This document shows, one piece after another, positions 1 through 8,417 of a stretch of 64,000 nucleotides of DNA. A program made the position numbers and the translations under genes. The notes below the pieces were generated by a model. That model was given only the letters and a program-made list of their open reading frames with translations. It ran no database searches and was not told where the DNA came from. Position 1 is the first letter of the stretch. Each line of letters opens with the position of its first letter. Origin of the DNA: Planctomycetota bacterium (GTDB lineage: Bacteria; Planctomycetota; UBA8742; UBA2392); assembly GCA_016722065.1 (NCBI GenBank), contig JADKGX010000001.1, positions 1,302,001 to 1,366,000 of the forward strand. The letters run 5' to 3'.

Positions 1-1425
1 GAACGTGGTGTGGTTTTCCATGCTGCCCACAATCAGCGTGAACTGACAGCCGCGCTTGTCCAGAATGTTGTAGGTATCCACCACCCAGCGAATGTCGCTG
101 CCTTGGGCAATGTAATCCGGGTCCAGGGCCACGGCCGCCTGCTTGATGGATTGCGGCAAAGCCTCCAGCAGGTCAAACAGGCGCTGCACATCCACAATGC
201 CCAGGCTTTTCTGCCCGCGCACGCGCACAACCAGCCGGTCGTCAATGTTCTGCAACCGAAAGCGTTCGCCATAGCCCAGTTTGCCGTCGCAATCGGGCGG
301 GGCAAAACCCTGCTTGGCGGCAAACACCAGCGGCATGCGCTTTTCGCCGCAGCGTGTTTCCAAAAACGCCGCCGGCAGCAGGGGTGCCTCCGTGCCGGGC
401 TTGTGCTTGACGCCCATCTTGGGCAGCAGCTCGCGCATGGGCACGACCGACTTGCCGGCTTGAAACAACCCGCGCTGCATTTCCAGTGCCTGCTTGTAAA
501 GCTTTTCGCTGGTGGCGCCGGGGGCCAGTTCAATCGGGTCCGGGTTCAAGGCGCGCTTGCCCCAGGGGCTGGGCGCGGCGGGCAACTGGTGGCGGCGGAT
601 CAGCTTGAGGTCCAGCAGCAGGTCGTCCACGCTGGCGTAACGATCCGCGGGATTCTTATACAGCATGCGCAGCACGACGCGCGAAATCGTCAGGGGTATC
701 TCGCGGCGAATCACGCTGGGGGCCACTGGTTCTTCGGTGTGGTGCTTTACAATCAGGTCGAAGTTGTTTTCGCCGCGAAAGGGCATCTGCCCGGCCAGGC
801 ACTGCCAGGCCGTGATGCCCAGCGAATAGATGTCGGTGCGGGAATCAATCGGCATGTACTCGCTTTGCTCTGGCGACATGTAGGCAATGCTGCCCATGAA
901 CTGGCCCTGGCTTTTGTCGCTTTCAGCTTCTTCCAGCTTGGCCAGCCCGAAGTCGAGAATCTTGACAGTGCCGTCTTCGCCGATCACCAGGTTGCCGGGC
1001 TTGATGTCGCGGTGGACAATGCCGTGCTTGTGGGCCATCGCCAGGCCGCGGGCGATGCCTTCAATGTACTTGAGGGCTTCCTCAACCTCGATGGCGCCGC
1101 GCTTGAGGCGGTCCTTGAGGTTTTCGCCGCGGGCCAGTTGCATCACAATGAAGTGGCGTCCGCCGTCGGTGCCGACGTCGTAGATCTGGACAATGTGTTC
1201 GTCTTCGAGTTTGGCGGCCAGCCGGGCCTCGCGTAGAAAACCTTCGGCGTGGCGGGCTTGTCTGGACCAGCGCTCGTCCAGAATCTTCAGGGCCACTTCT
1301 TTGCCCAGGGAAACCTGGTGGGCAAGGTAGACTGCGCCCATGCCGCCGGTGCCAAGCAGCTTTTTGACCTGACACCCGCCAATCGTCTGGCCAATCAGCT
1401 TGAACGCTAGGTTTTCAGTCGACAT
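1..1425 (-). CDS. Ser/Thr protein kinase with C-terminal STAS-like region (3' end outside window)
   Basis: This gene runs off the left edge; 475 codons are visible from an ATG at 1425-1423. The N-terminal ~280 residues form a complete Hanks-type kinase: glycine loop LGTGGMGAVY near residue 25, the ATP-binding lysine in VALKIL, the catalytic loop HRDIKPGN near residue 136, DFG near 156 and the activation-segment end MSPEQ. It should phosphorylate Ser/Thr residues of cytoplasmic partners. After a linker, residues ~370-475 look like a STAS (anti-sigma-factor antagonist) fold: a strand RLVVRVRG, an Asp-containing strand followed by a helix with Ser in the usual phospho-site area, then a final strand after a glycine turn. 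No transmembrane segment is seen in the visible part. The kinase call is secure; the STAS assignment is inferred from the pattern only. The gene is divergent from the SNase-like lipoprotein. Confidence 0.93.
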   Translation of the reverse strand, partial: MSTENLAFKLIGQTIGGCQVKKLLGTGGMGAVYLAHQVSLGKEVALKILDERWSRQARHAEGFLREARLAAKLEDEHIVQIYDVGTDGGRHFIVMQLARGENLKDRLKRGAIEVEEALKYIEGIARGLAMAHKHGIVHRDIKPGNLVIGEDGTVKILDFGLAKLEEAESDKSQGQFMGSIAYMSPEQSEYMPIDSRTDIYSLGITAWQCLAGQMPFRGENNFDLIVKHHTEEPVAPSVIRREIPLTISRVVLRMLYKNPADRYASVDDLLLDLKLIRRHQLPAAPSPWGKRALNPDPIELAPGATSEKLYKQALEMQRGLFQAGKSVVPMRELLPKMGVKHKPGTEAPLLPAAFLETRCGEKRMPLVFAAKQGFAPPDCDGKLGYGERFRLQNIDDRLVVRVRGQKSLGIVDVQRLFDLLEALPQSIKQAAVALDPDYIAQGSDIRWVVDTYNILDKRGCQFTLIVGSMENHTTF

Positions 1426-1529
1426 GGTTGGACGCCAGGCGGGGGCTGCGGGGTAGGCTTTAGTGTAACCGGGGCCGGGGGCTGTGCCAACTTGCCCCGC
1501 TTTGGGGCGTTTCAAGGGCAGGAGACGAA

Positions 1530-2108
1530 ATGGCTCGGATTGCGATTCTTTCGCTGGCGCTGCTGCTGGCCGGCTGCATCACCACCGAAGTCGATGGCTC
1601 GGGCAAGCCCATCAAACGTGGCAAGTCCGAAGAAATTGTGCTGGATGATGCCGGCCGCCTGGTGGCGCGCCCCACCACGTTGAAGGCCCCGCACACGATT
1701 ATCGTAAACGGCAAGACGCCCACCGAGCGCGAAATCCGGCTGCTGGGCGTGGAAGGCCTGCCCGAAAGCGACGCGCCCGTCACCTTTGCCAAAATTCAGG
1801 AGTGGATGGCCAAGTACCTGGCCGCCGAGGAACAGATCTTCATCAAGCCCGCGCTGGACAGCGACATGGGGCGCTACCTGATCTACGGGCTGGTCTACGT
1901 GCAGGCCTATGAGCGCGACGCCGACGGCAAACCGGGCAAGATGATTTCCGGCGGCTACCTGTGCGTGAACCAGGCCATGTTGAGTGAGGGCCTGGTGCGC
2001 ATTCGCAACGCCGAAGAAATCGAAGACCCAGCCCTGCGCGAGCGCATGAAGAAAGCCGAAGCCAAAGCCAAGGCCGACAAAAAAGGCCTGTGGTCCGCCA
2101 AGCCCTGA
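1530..2108 (+). CDS. SNase-like (thermonuclease-fold) lipoprotein
   Basis: The 192-residue protein has a lipoprotein signal ending in LLLAGC (Cys16), so it is predicted to be exported and lipid-anchored. The rest fits the staphylococcal nuclease fold: REIRLLGVEGLPES resembles the strand carrying the first catalytic Arg and the Glu, and MGRYLIYGLVYV matches the GR-x-L-x-Y segment with the second Arg. The C-terminal part (MLSEGLVRIRNAEE followed by AEAKAKADKKGLW) is the typical end of the family. The likely role is extracytoplasmic nuclease activity, but some family members bind rather than cut. The start is an ATG at 1530 preceded by AGGAG. The stop lies 6 bp from the end of the convergent gyrB. 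Confidence 0.78.
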   Translation: MARIAILSLALLLAGCITTEVDGSGKPIKRGKSEEIVLDDAGRLVARPTTLKAPHTIIVNGKTPTEREIRLLGVEGLPESDAPVTFAKIQEWMAKYLAAEEQIFIKPALDSDMGRYLIYGLVYVQAYERDADGKPGKMISGGYLCVNQAMLSEGLVRIRNAEEIEDPALRERMKKAEAKAKADKKGLWSAKP

Positions 2109-2114
2109 CCCGCG

Positions 2115-4652
2115 CTAGATATCCAGGTTCTTCACTTCCAGGGCGTGGCGTTCAATGAACTGGCGGCGGGGCTCCACGGCATCGCCCATCAGGATCGTGA
2201 ACATTTCGTCGGCGGCGTCGGCGTCGTCCAGTGTCACGCGCAGCAGCACACGATTGGCCGGGTCCATGGTGGTTTCCCACAGTTCGTCGGCGTTCATTTC
2301 ACCCAGGCCCTTGTAGCGCTGAATGCTGATGCCCTTGCGGCCCTGTTCGCGCACGCGCGACAACGCAGCGTTCAAGCTGAGAACCGGCACCTCTTCGCCG
2401 TCTTCAAAGCGAAGCTGGAACTGCTGGGCCTGTTTTTCGCGGCCATGAATCGTCCAGGCCGGAAAACCGCGGATCTCGAATTGCTTCAGCAGTTCGGCAC
2501 CTTCTTCGGCCAGGTCGGCCAGCTCAATCAGTTCGTCGACCAGCGCAAACTCAAAGGCTGCGGCACCGGCCTCGATTTCCTTGCTGTTCACCTGCGCGCG
2601 GGTCATCACAAAGCGGCCCAGTTTTTCGCGTTCATTGATGAAGCTGTTCAAAGCCTGTTCTTCGTGGTCATGGAAGTACTTTGCGGTGTTGTCGGCCACG
2701 ACAATCTTGGTCGGCAGGGTCTTGGTCTTTTCGTTGAACTGGCCGTAGAAACGCTGCGGGTTGATGCCCTTGCGGGCCACGCGGGCAGCCAGTTCTTCTA
2801 CTTTGATCAGGCGTTCAAACACTTCACTGCGCAACTGTCCGCCGCTGAATTCGCGGCCCTTGGCAGCAATGTCCATGTCCTTGGGCACGCTGAAGGTGCA
2901 GCCTTCCAGGCCCATGCGCATCAGCGTGTCATTCATTTCGCGGTCGCTGCGCACGTATTCCTGCTTCTTCTTGCGCGAGACTTTGTACAGCGGCGGCTGG
3001 GCGACATAAATGTGCCCGGTTTCAATCAACTGCGGCAACTGGCGATAGAAGAACGTCAGCAGCAGCGTGCGGATGTGGCTGCCGTCGACATCGGCGTCGG
3101 TCATGATGATGACGCGGTTGTACCGCAGCTTGGGCAGGTCAAACCCGCCGCGCGAGGGGTCCTCCGACCCGATGCCTGTGCCCAGGCTGGCAATCAGGTT
3201 CTGGATTTCCTGGTGTTGCAGCATCTTGGCCAGGGTGGCTTTTTCGACGTTCAGAATCTTGCCGCGCAGGGGCAGAATCGCCTGGAACATGCGCTCGCGG
3301 CCCTGTTTGGCGCTGCCACCGGCCGAATCACCTTCCACGATATACAGTTCGGCTTCGTCTTTATTCTTGGTCAGGCAGTCCGCCAGCTTGGTGGCCAGAA
3401 AGCCGGTTTGCAGCGCGCCCTTGCGCACCACCTCACGGGCTTTGCGTGCGGCTTCACGGGCGCGCGCGGCCAGCAGGGCGTTTTCGCAGATGCGTTCTGC
3501 GGCCTTGGGGTGTTCTTCCAGAAACGTTTCCATCGCCTCGGCAATCACGGCATCCAGGGCGCCTTCGACTTCGCGGTTCAGCAGGCGCACCTTGGTCTGG
3601 CCTTCAAACTGCGGGTTCTTGACCTTGACGCTGACCACGGCGTACAGGCCCTCACGAAAATCGTCGCCGGAGGGCATGACCAGGTTCTTGTTGTTCTTGC
3701 CCTTTTGTTCGACATAGCGCGCGATGTAGCGGCTCAAGCCGCGCGTCAAACCTTTGCGAAAGCCGGTCAGGTGCGTGCCGCCAAAGGGGTTGTTGATGTA
3801 ATTGCCGTAGGTGTGGCAGGGCAGTTCGCCTTCGCCCTCGCACCACTGCCAGGCGGCCTCCACCTCTACTTCATCGGCCTGGCCCTGGTTGGCCATCTTC
3901 TGCACATAGCAGACTTCTTCGTTGATCTTGGTCTTATTGCGGTTGTGCCAGGCCACGAACTCCTTGATGCCTTCCTTGAAATGAAAGATCTCTTCCTTGC
4001 CTTCGGGCCGGTGGTCAATCAGGTGAATCGTCAGGCCCTTGGCCAGAAACGCCAGTTCGCGCAGGCGGCTGGCCACGGGGCCGTACTTGAAATCCGTCGT
4101 TTCAAAAATTTCGGTATCGGGCAGAAACATCACGCGCGTGCCGGACCGTTCGGCTTTGCCGACAACTTTCAACTTCTGTGCCAGCTTGCCGCGCGCAAAG
4201 CTGATTTCGTGCTCGTTGCCTGCCTGCCAGACCGTGACGACGGTTTTTTCACTGCACGCGTTGACAGCCTTGAGGCCAATGCCGTGCAGGCCGCCGGCTG
4301 TGTTGTAGGCCTTGCCTTCGAACTTGCCGCCGGCATGCAGATCAGTCAGCACCATTTCAACGCCGGGTTTGCCGGTTTGTTTGTTCATGCCAACAGGAAT
4401 GCCGTGGCCGTCGTCGGTGACGCTGCACGAGCCGTCTTTGTTGAACTCCACGTCAATGCGGTTGCAACGCCCGGCAAGGGCTTCGTCCACGCTGTTGGCG
4501 ACGATTTCAAACACCAGGTGGTGCAGGCCGTTGACGTCGCGCCCGCCAATGTACATGTCGGGGCGCTTGCGAATGCCGTCCAGACCTTCCAGCTTGATCA
4601 GGTCGTTGGCGTCGTATTCAACCGCGCGTGTGGCTGTATCGGTGTTGGCCAT
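2115..4652 (-). CDS. gyrB: DNA gyrase subunit B
   Basis: This 845-residue ATPase subunit of type II topoisomerase introduces negative supercoils together with GyrA. The GHKL ATPase domain starts with LEGLDGIRKRPDMYIG and has the ATP-binding motifs VDEALAG, DDGHGIP and GGLHGIGLKAVNA. The TOPRIM domain has EGDSAGGSAKQGR near residue 438 and TDADVDGSHIRTLL near 515. The C-terminal end has QRYKGLGEMNADELWETTMDP. The protein is longer than the ~640-residue minimal form because of an insertion of about 170 residues between TOPRIM and the C-terminal motif, as in other long GyrB proteins. It follows the dciA-like gene after 24 bp, an order commonly seen near replication genes. gyrA is not in the window. 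A long open frame on the opposite strand is only a coding shadow. Confidence 0.97.
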   Translation of the reverse strand: MANTDTATRAVEYDANDLIKLEGLDGIRKRPDMYIGGRDVNGLHHLVFEIVANSVDEALAGRCNRIDVEFNKDGSCSVTDDGHGIPVGMNKQTGKPGVEMVLTDLHAGGKFEGKAYNTAGGLHGIGLKAVNACSEKTVVTVWQAGNEHEISFARGKLAQKLKVVGKAERSGTRVMFLPDTEIFETTDFKYGPVASRLRELAFLAKGLTIHLIDHRPEGKEEIFHFKEGIKEFVAWHNRNKTKINEEVCYVQKMANQGQADEVEVEAAWQWCEGEGELPCHTYGNYINNPFGGTHLTGFRKGLTRGLSRYIARYVEQKGKNNKNLVMPSGDDFREGLYAVVSVKVKNPQFEGQTKVRLLNREVEGALDAVIAEAMETFLEEHPKAAERICENALLAARAREAARKAREVVRKGALQTGFLATKLADCLTKNKDEAELYIVEGDSAGGSAKQGRERMFQAILPLRGKILNVEKATLAKMLQHQEIQNLIASLGTGIGSEDPSRGGFDLPKLRYNRVIIMTDADVDGSHIRTLLLTFFYRQLPQLIETGHIYVAQPPLYKVSRKKKQEYVRSDREMNDTLMRMGLEGCTFSVPKDMDIAAKGREFSGGQLRSEVFERLIKVEELAARVARKGINPQRFYGQFNEKTKTLPTKIVVADNTAKYFHDHEEQALNSFINEREKLGRFVMTRAQVNSKEIEAGAAAFEFALVDELIELADLAEEGAELLKQFEIRGFPAWTIHGREKQAQQFQLRFEDGEEVPVLSLNAALSRVREQGRKGISIQRYKGLGEMNADELWETTMDPANRVLLRVTLDDADAADEMFTILMGDAVEPRRQFIERHALEVKNLDI

Positions 4653-4676
4653 GGAGTCCTCAGGACTGCGCTTGAA

Positions 4677-5120
4677 CTACCGGTTCGCTTTTGCGCCGGG
4701 TTGAATCGCCTTGCGTGTTGCCTTTACGGTGATGCCTGCCAGGGCGTCTTTGCCGTCCAGCAGCTCGCGCAACTTGGCCAGCAACGCCGCTTTGTAGACG
4801 ACCCCGAGTTCATGCGCCAGCGTCGGGTTTTCGACGCCAATGTGCAGCGTGCCGTCTTTGCCCACGCTGAAAACGTGCGCCCGGTCACCCACGTGTTCCA
4901 GACCCGGAATCTCCGCCAGAGCCAGTGCCAGCGCGCCCTGCATGCGCCCGCGACGCGACTTGTTGACTTTGCGGGCCTCCTGCAGATAAGCCGAAAGCGC
5001 CGCCGCCATCGAGACCGGCTGGGCGGACCTGCGCGGGTAGTTCTCGCGCAGACGCAACAGCGGGTCCTTGGCGGACTCGGAGGGTGTGGTGCGGGATCGT
5101 TTGACCAGCCTGGTCACCAT
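4677..5120 (-). CDS. dciA: DciA-like DUF721 protein
   Basis: The 147-residue basic protein matches the DUF721/DciA family. DciA loads the replicative helicase DnaB in bacteria that lack DnaC or DnaI. The basic N-terminus contains SRTTPSESAKDPLLRLRENYPRR, and the C-terminal half has the family pattern of a short domain with LHIGVENPTLAHELGVVYKAALLAKLREL. Its place directly upstream of gyrB is the usual one. The start is ATG 5120-5118; a -10-like TATACT ends 7 nt before it, so the transcript may have almost no leader. The helicase-loading role is known for the family and inferred here. dnaA, dnaN and recF, which often lie next to this pair, are absent from the neighbourhood. Confidence 0.82.
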   Translation of the reverse strand: MVTRLVKRSRTTPSESAKDPLLRLRENYPRRSAQPVSMAAALSAYLQEARKVNKSRRGRMQGALALALAEIPGLEHVGDRAHVFSVGKDGTLHIGVENPTLAHELGVVYKAALLAKLRELLDGKDALAGITVKATRKAIQPGAKANR

Positions 5121-5127
5121 TCCTCAG

Positions 5128-5133
5128 AGTATA
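5128..5133 (-). promoter_or_regulatory. -10-like box close to the dciA start
   Basis: On the minus strand the hexamer TATACT ends 7 nt before the ATG of the dciA-like gene. A transcript starting at the usual distance would begin at or next to the start codon. A GAGGA sequence lies in the short gap but is too close to the ATG for standard use. No convincing -35 was found. Confidence 0.4.
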
Positions 5134-5235
5134 CAAATCGGGACGACAATTTGAAGGTCAGCGGGCCGCAAAACCGCTTCAAATTGCGTGTTAGCGGCGT
5201 TTTGAACGATTGTGGACAGTGCCGGCGGCGGCCTT

Positions 5236-5270
5236 CAACCACGGATTTCACGGATTCACACGGAAACGGC
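5236..5270 (+). repeat. Degenerate CACGGAT-type intergenic repeat, copy A
   Basis: This intergenic stretch between dciA and the tRNA gene contains three spaced copies of the heptamer-like unit ACGGAt/a (CCACGGATTTCACGGATT followed by cacacgga). Similar stretches occur at 14296-14326 (same strand) and 42803-42835 (opposite strand). No coding potential is apparent. Confidence 0.55.
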
Positions 5271-5389
5271 TTTCGCCCCGGTGTTATCCAGCAATGACGA
5301 GACCCATGAAGCTGGACAAAGCCCGTTGCCCCCCGGGCTTGACCCTGTCTCGCCTTGCCCCTTTCGTTCGTTATATTCTGCGGCCTACC

Positions 5390-5479
<90 letters not shown>

Positions 5480-5483
5480 TTAT

Positions 5484-5513
5484 GCAGGCGCCCGCGTGGC
5501 GCCTGCTTTGCTT
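5484..5513 (+). terminator. Intrinsic terminator after tRNA-Ser
   Basis: A perfect 9-bp stem GCAGGCGCC/GGCGCCTGC (5484-5492 with 5498-5506), loop CGCGT, is followed by TTTGCTTG. It lies 7 bp after the tRNA CCA end. Confidence 0.75.
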
Positions 5514-5548
5514 GATGCTGGCTTTCGCGGGGGTTGGAGGAGTGCGCC

Positions 5549-5914
5549 ATGGCCTGGGTCATCCTGATTGTCGCCGCGGTTTGTGAAGTCGTGTGGGCTA
5601 TCTCGCTCAAGAAAAGCGATGGGTTTGCGCACGCCGGCTATGGCATCACGGCCGTTGTGTTCATGATTGTCAGTTTTGCGCTGCTGGCCTGGGCCATGAA
5701 AACCCTGCCCGCCGGAACGGCCTATGCCGTGTGGACAGGTCTTGGCGCGCTGGGCGCGGCGCTGGTGGGCATGATGATTCTGGGCGAAGACCGCAGCCTG
5801 GGCCGCGTGATCAGCCTGGGTCTGGTGCTGGCTGGCGTGGTGGGGCTGAAGTACTTCACGCCGCAGGACCCCAAGGCGACGCCGGATGCGACGGCAGGCG
5901 ATTCGAAACAGTAG
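5549..5914 (+). CDS. sugE: SMR-family exporter, SugE/Gdx type
   Basis: This 121-residue inner-membrane protein has four predicted helices. SMR proteins work as antiparallel dimers that exchange a cation for protons. The start MAWVILIVAAVCEVVWAISLKKSDGF carries the membrane-embedded Glu of helix 1, followed two residues later by the W and then the LK-x-S-x-GF pattern typical of the SugE/Gdx branch, which exports guanidinium, rather than the EmrE multidrug branch. WTGLGALGAALVGMMILGE forms helix 3, and the tail is short and polar. The start chosen is ATG 5549, because GGAGGAG (5536-5542) lies directly before it; a TTG in frame at 5534 would overlap that site. No guanidine riboswitch was recognised in the short upstream gap. 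Confidence 0.88.
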   Translation: MAWVILIVAAVCEVVWAISLKKSDGFAHAGYGITAVVFMIVSFALLAWAMKTLPAGTAYAVWTGLGALGAALVGMMILGEDRSLGRVISLGLVLAGVVGLKYFTPQDPKATPDATAGDSKQ

Positions 5915-6004
5915 CGGCGGCACGCTTGGCGCCCATGGGCACACCGGCCAATGAACAAACAAGCTGCCGTCGCCCCCGCCAACGCAGGTGCCGCCTGCCG
6001 CTTC

Positions 6005-7228
6005 CTATCTCGCGATCTGGCGGCGGCCAAAAAGCAGCGCGCCCAGGGGCAGCAGCGCCAGCGCGGCCAGGGCTCGCCACAGCGCGGATGCAGCGACATC
6101 GGCATCGACGGTGCGGCCATGCAGGTAGGTCTCAAAGTCGCCGGCCGGCAGCAGCGGCGGCAGGTTTGCCAGCGAGTTTTCAAGCTCCGCCCAGGGGTCG
6201 GATTGTCCCCCCTCACTTTCTACGCTGGCCCGGCGGTCTGCGGCCATCTGCCCCGCCGATGTAATGCCCGGCAGCAAAGTCAGCGATGCCAGCAACAGCA
6301 ACCCGGCCAGCGCCGCCGTGGGCGCCGTCGTCAGGGCCCGAAACCCCAGTGTGACCGCCATGCACAGCAGGGCCGCAGCCAGTGCCACCAGCGCCAGCAA
6401 TGCAAGGCTGGCGACTTGCGAGGTCTGGCCGGCCTCGATGACTACATCATGTTCACGCACTCCCACGGCCAAAGTTGGGTCATTGGGCACGATCAGCACC
6501 GTGCAGCGCCCGGGGGGTGTGGCCGCGATTTCAAAGGCCGCACGCCGGCGCGAAAGCGCGCGCACTTCACACTTGCTACCGGCCTGAGAAGCCAAGGCCT
6601 GGCTGGCATCGCCGGCAAACACCAACACATCAAAGGGCACGCCACGCGCCGGTGGCGCTTCCTGGGTCCAGATCAGCTCATAGTCGATTTCGCCGCGCAG
6701 GCTTGTGGTCTGGGGTGATTCGAACTCAAAGGTCAGGCGCGTTTCCTTGCCGCGCACTGCCGCCCAGCGCCGCGCGGTTTGGGCTGCCTCGTTGGGGCTT
6801 TGGCTGCCACCAACAGCCAGCGCGGCCCGGCGCGGAATCACCAGCAAGGCGGCATCGCCAATCGAGGCACCAGCCAGCCAGGCCCCGCCTGCAAATAGCG
6901 CCACGCTGCCAAGTGCCAAAATCGCGCCGGCCAGGGCCGCGCCGAAAAACCACTCCATACGCCGCGCGGGCAGCAGCGCCCAGCCTTGCTTCATGGATGG
7001 GCGCAAGGCAAAGGCCCCGCCAATGACCGCCGCCAAGGGCAGCACAAAACGCAGACCCTCGGCGGCCAGGGTACGCGCAGCCCAGGCGCGGCTGGCGGCA
7101 TCTTGCCCCATCAGCCAGGCACCCACCGGCACGCACGCCACCAGCAACGCTGCGACCAGCCGCGCAAGGCTTGAACGCGCCTGCTGCAACAGCGTGGCGC
7201 AGGCAATTGCCGTGGCACGGGCGATCAT
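6005..7228 (-). CDS. ABC-2 type membrane permease
   Basis: This 407-residue membrane protein has predicted helices in the N-terminal ~125 residues, a polar domain of about 130 residues in the middle (roughly 135-265), two further helices near 275-335 and a last one before the C-terminal GRRQIAR. Its start codon overlaps the stop of the upstream ATPase gene by 4 nt (ATGA), so the two form a coupled permease/ATPase pair. The substrate cannot be told from sequence. The large inserted polar domain suggests an extracytoplasmic part. The permease call rests mainly on pairing and hydrophobic pattern. Confidence 0.7.
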   Translation of the reverse strand: MIARATAIACATLLQQARSSLARLVAALLVACVPVGAWLMGQDAASRAWAARTLAAEGLRFVLPLAAVIGGAFALRPSMKQGWALLPARRMEWFFGAALAGAILALGSVALFAGGAWLAGASIGDAALLVIPRRAALAVGGSQSPNEAAQTARRWAAVRGKETRLTFEFESPQTTSLRGEIDYELIWTQEAPPARGVPFDVLVFAGDASQALASQAGSKCEVRALSRRRAAFEIAATPPGRCTVLIVPNDPTLAVGVREHDVVIEAGQTSQVASLALLALVALAAALLCMAVTLGFRALTTAPTAALAGLLLLASLTLLPGITSAGQMAADRRASVESEGGQSDPWAELENSLANLPPLLPAGDFETYLHGRTVDADVAASALWRALAALALLPLGALLFGRRQIAR

Positions 7229-8076
7229 GGCTTTGGCTTGTCCTTGCCCAGCACGCTCAAATAGAACGCTTCCAGGCTGCGCATCGGGGCTTTGCTGCTG
7301 ATTACCGTGAGGCCGCGTTGCCTGGCCAGGGCTTCCAGTGCCCGGATTGCCTCCGGGTCTGCGGGCGACAGGCGCAACTCATGCGTTTCTTTTTCGCGCA
7401 GCAGGTCTTCCAGTGTGCCTTCATTGATCAGCTTGCCCTGGTTCAGAAAGGCCACGCGGTCGCAGACGTTTTCCAGCTCGCCCAGCAGGTGGCTGGAAAT
7501 CAGCACCGATTTTCCCTGCTGGCGCAACTCGGCAATCAGCTGCTTCATTTCCACGGCGCCCAGCGGGTCCAGGCCGCTTGTGGGCTCATCCAGAATCAAC
7601 ACCTGGGGGTCGCCAATCAGCACGCCCGCAATGCCCAGCCGGCGCTGCATGCCCTTGCTGAAGCCCTGCACGCGACGGTCCGCAGCCTGATTGAGGCCTA
7701 CCTTTTCCAGCAGTTCGTCTGTCCTGCGCTTGCTTTGGGCGCGCGACAGGCCCGCCAGCGCGCCTTGCAGACGCAGCGATTCGCGGGCCGACAAAAAGGG
7801 TAGCAGGGTCGATTCCTCGGCCAGATAGCCGGTTTGTTTTCTGGCTGCCAGGCTGCCGGGCTTGTGACCCTGGATGGTGACTTGGCCACTATCGGGGCGA
7901 ATCAAACCCAGCGCGATCTTGAACGTGGTGGTCTTGCCAGAACCGTTGGGCCCCAGCAGGCCGTATACCTCGCCGCTTTGCACGGCAAGAGAAAGGCCGT
8001 CCAGCGCAGTCACGCGCCGACGGCCAAAGAAGTCTTTGAATGTCTTGCAAAGGTTGGTGATCTCAACGGCAGGCAC
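7225..8076 (-). CDS. ABC transporter ATP-binding protein
   Basis: This 283-residue nucleotide-binding subunit has Walker A GPNGSGKTTT near residue 42, a Q-loop in RKQTGYLAEES, the signature FSKGMQRRLGIA, Walker B VLILDEPTSGLDPLG and the H-loop SSHLLGELE. It belongs to the ABC-2/CcmA-type branch, with a ~70-residue C-terminal extension. It energises the permease encoded just downstream with a 4-nt overlap. The start is a GTG at 8076, with GGGGAAA before it on the coding strand. The gene follows rpsU by 26 bp and a TATAAA box (8100-8105 region) overlaps the rpsU stop, so it may have its own promoter. Confidence 0.93.
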   Translation of the reverse strand: MPAVEITNLCKTFKDFFGRRRVTALDGLSLAVQSGEVYGLLGPNGSGKTTTFKIALGLIRPDSGQVTIQGHKPGSLAARKQTGYLAEESTLLPFLSARESLRLQGALAGLSRAQSKRRTDELLEKVGLNQAADRRVQGFSKGMQRRLGIAGVLIGDPQVLILDEPTSGLDPLGAVEMKQLIAELRQQGKSVLISSHLLGELENVCDRVAFLNQGKLINEGTLEDLLREKETHELRLSPADPEAIRALEALARQRGLTVISSKAPMRSLEAFYLSVLGKDKPKP

Positions 8077-8102
8077 GTGGTTTCCCCGGACGTGCCTACA
8101 GT

Positions 8103-8301
8103 TTATACACCCGCGAGCATGGTTGCCTGCAGCTTGCGCTTAAGCGCCTGGCGACGCTTGCGGTTTTCGACCACGCTGGGCTTTTCATAGAAAGCCACGC
8201 GCTTCATGGAACGCGTGAGGCCTTCCTTTTCGCAAGCCTTCTTGAAGCGGCGAAGAAGCTGATCGACAGATTCCGAACTGCGCGCCTTGACCTTTAACCA
8301 T
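8103..8301 (-). CDS. rpsU: 30S ribosomal protein S21 with apparent +1 frameshift at codon 3
   Basis: The frame ending at 8103 encodes a typical S21: VKARSSESVDQLLRRFKK, then a basic middle and the tail KRRQALKRKLQ. No ATG, GTG or TTG lies in that frame within about 80 nt upstream of the conserved part. The expected start, ATG GTT AAA at 8301-8293, is preceded by AGGAAG but is in another frame. Reading ATG GTT AAA, skipping one G, then GTC AAG GCG gives MVKVKARSS, the normal S21 beginning, with a total of about 64 residues. The extra base is either a sequence error or a real +1 shift; the site AAA-G would let tRNA-Lys slip from AAA to AAG. S21 binds the small subunit near the anti-Shine-Dalgarno region. 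The identity is sure; the frameshift status is open. Confidence 0.88.
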
Positions 8302-8417
8302 AGAGCGGCACTTCCTGATAATGCTGCACAAGAATTCCACGCAACGAACGGCCGTTGCAGGGGTGGGGAATGTAGCGACACCAACCAAGGAATGCAACGG
8401 GGGGCGCCGGCCTAACC

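Noticed and set aside
2145..5297. Very long plus-strand open frame (1050 codons) over gyrB and dciA
   Set aside because: It is the antisense shadow of gyrB, caused by high GC; its translation has no family features, while the minus strand gives a complete GyrB.
5281..5300. DnaA-box-like TTATCCAGC between dciA and the tRNA gene
   Set aside because: A single imperfect match; no cluster of boxes, AT-rich unwinding region, or dnaA gene, so no replication origin is called.
8185..8397. Separate 70-codon protein over rpsU (reading from the ATG frame)
   Set aside because: It is the frame holding the rpsU start; its translation beyond MVK has no S21 character and is better explained by the extra base.
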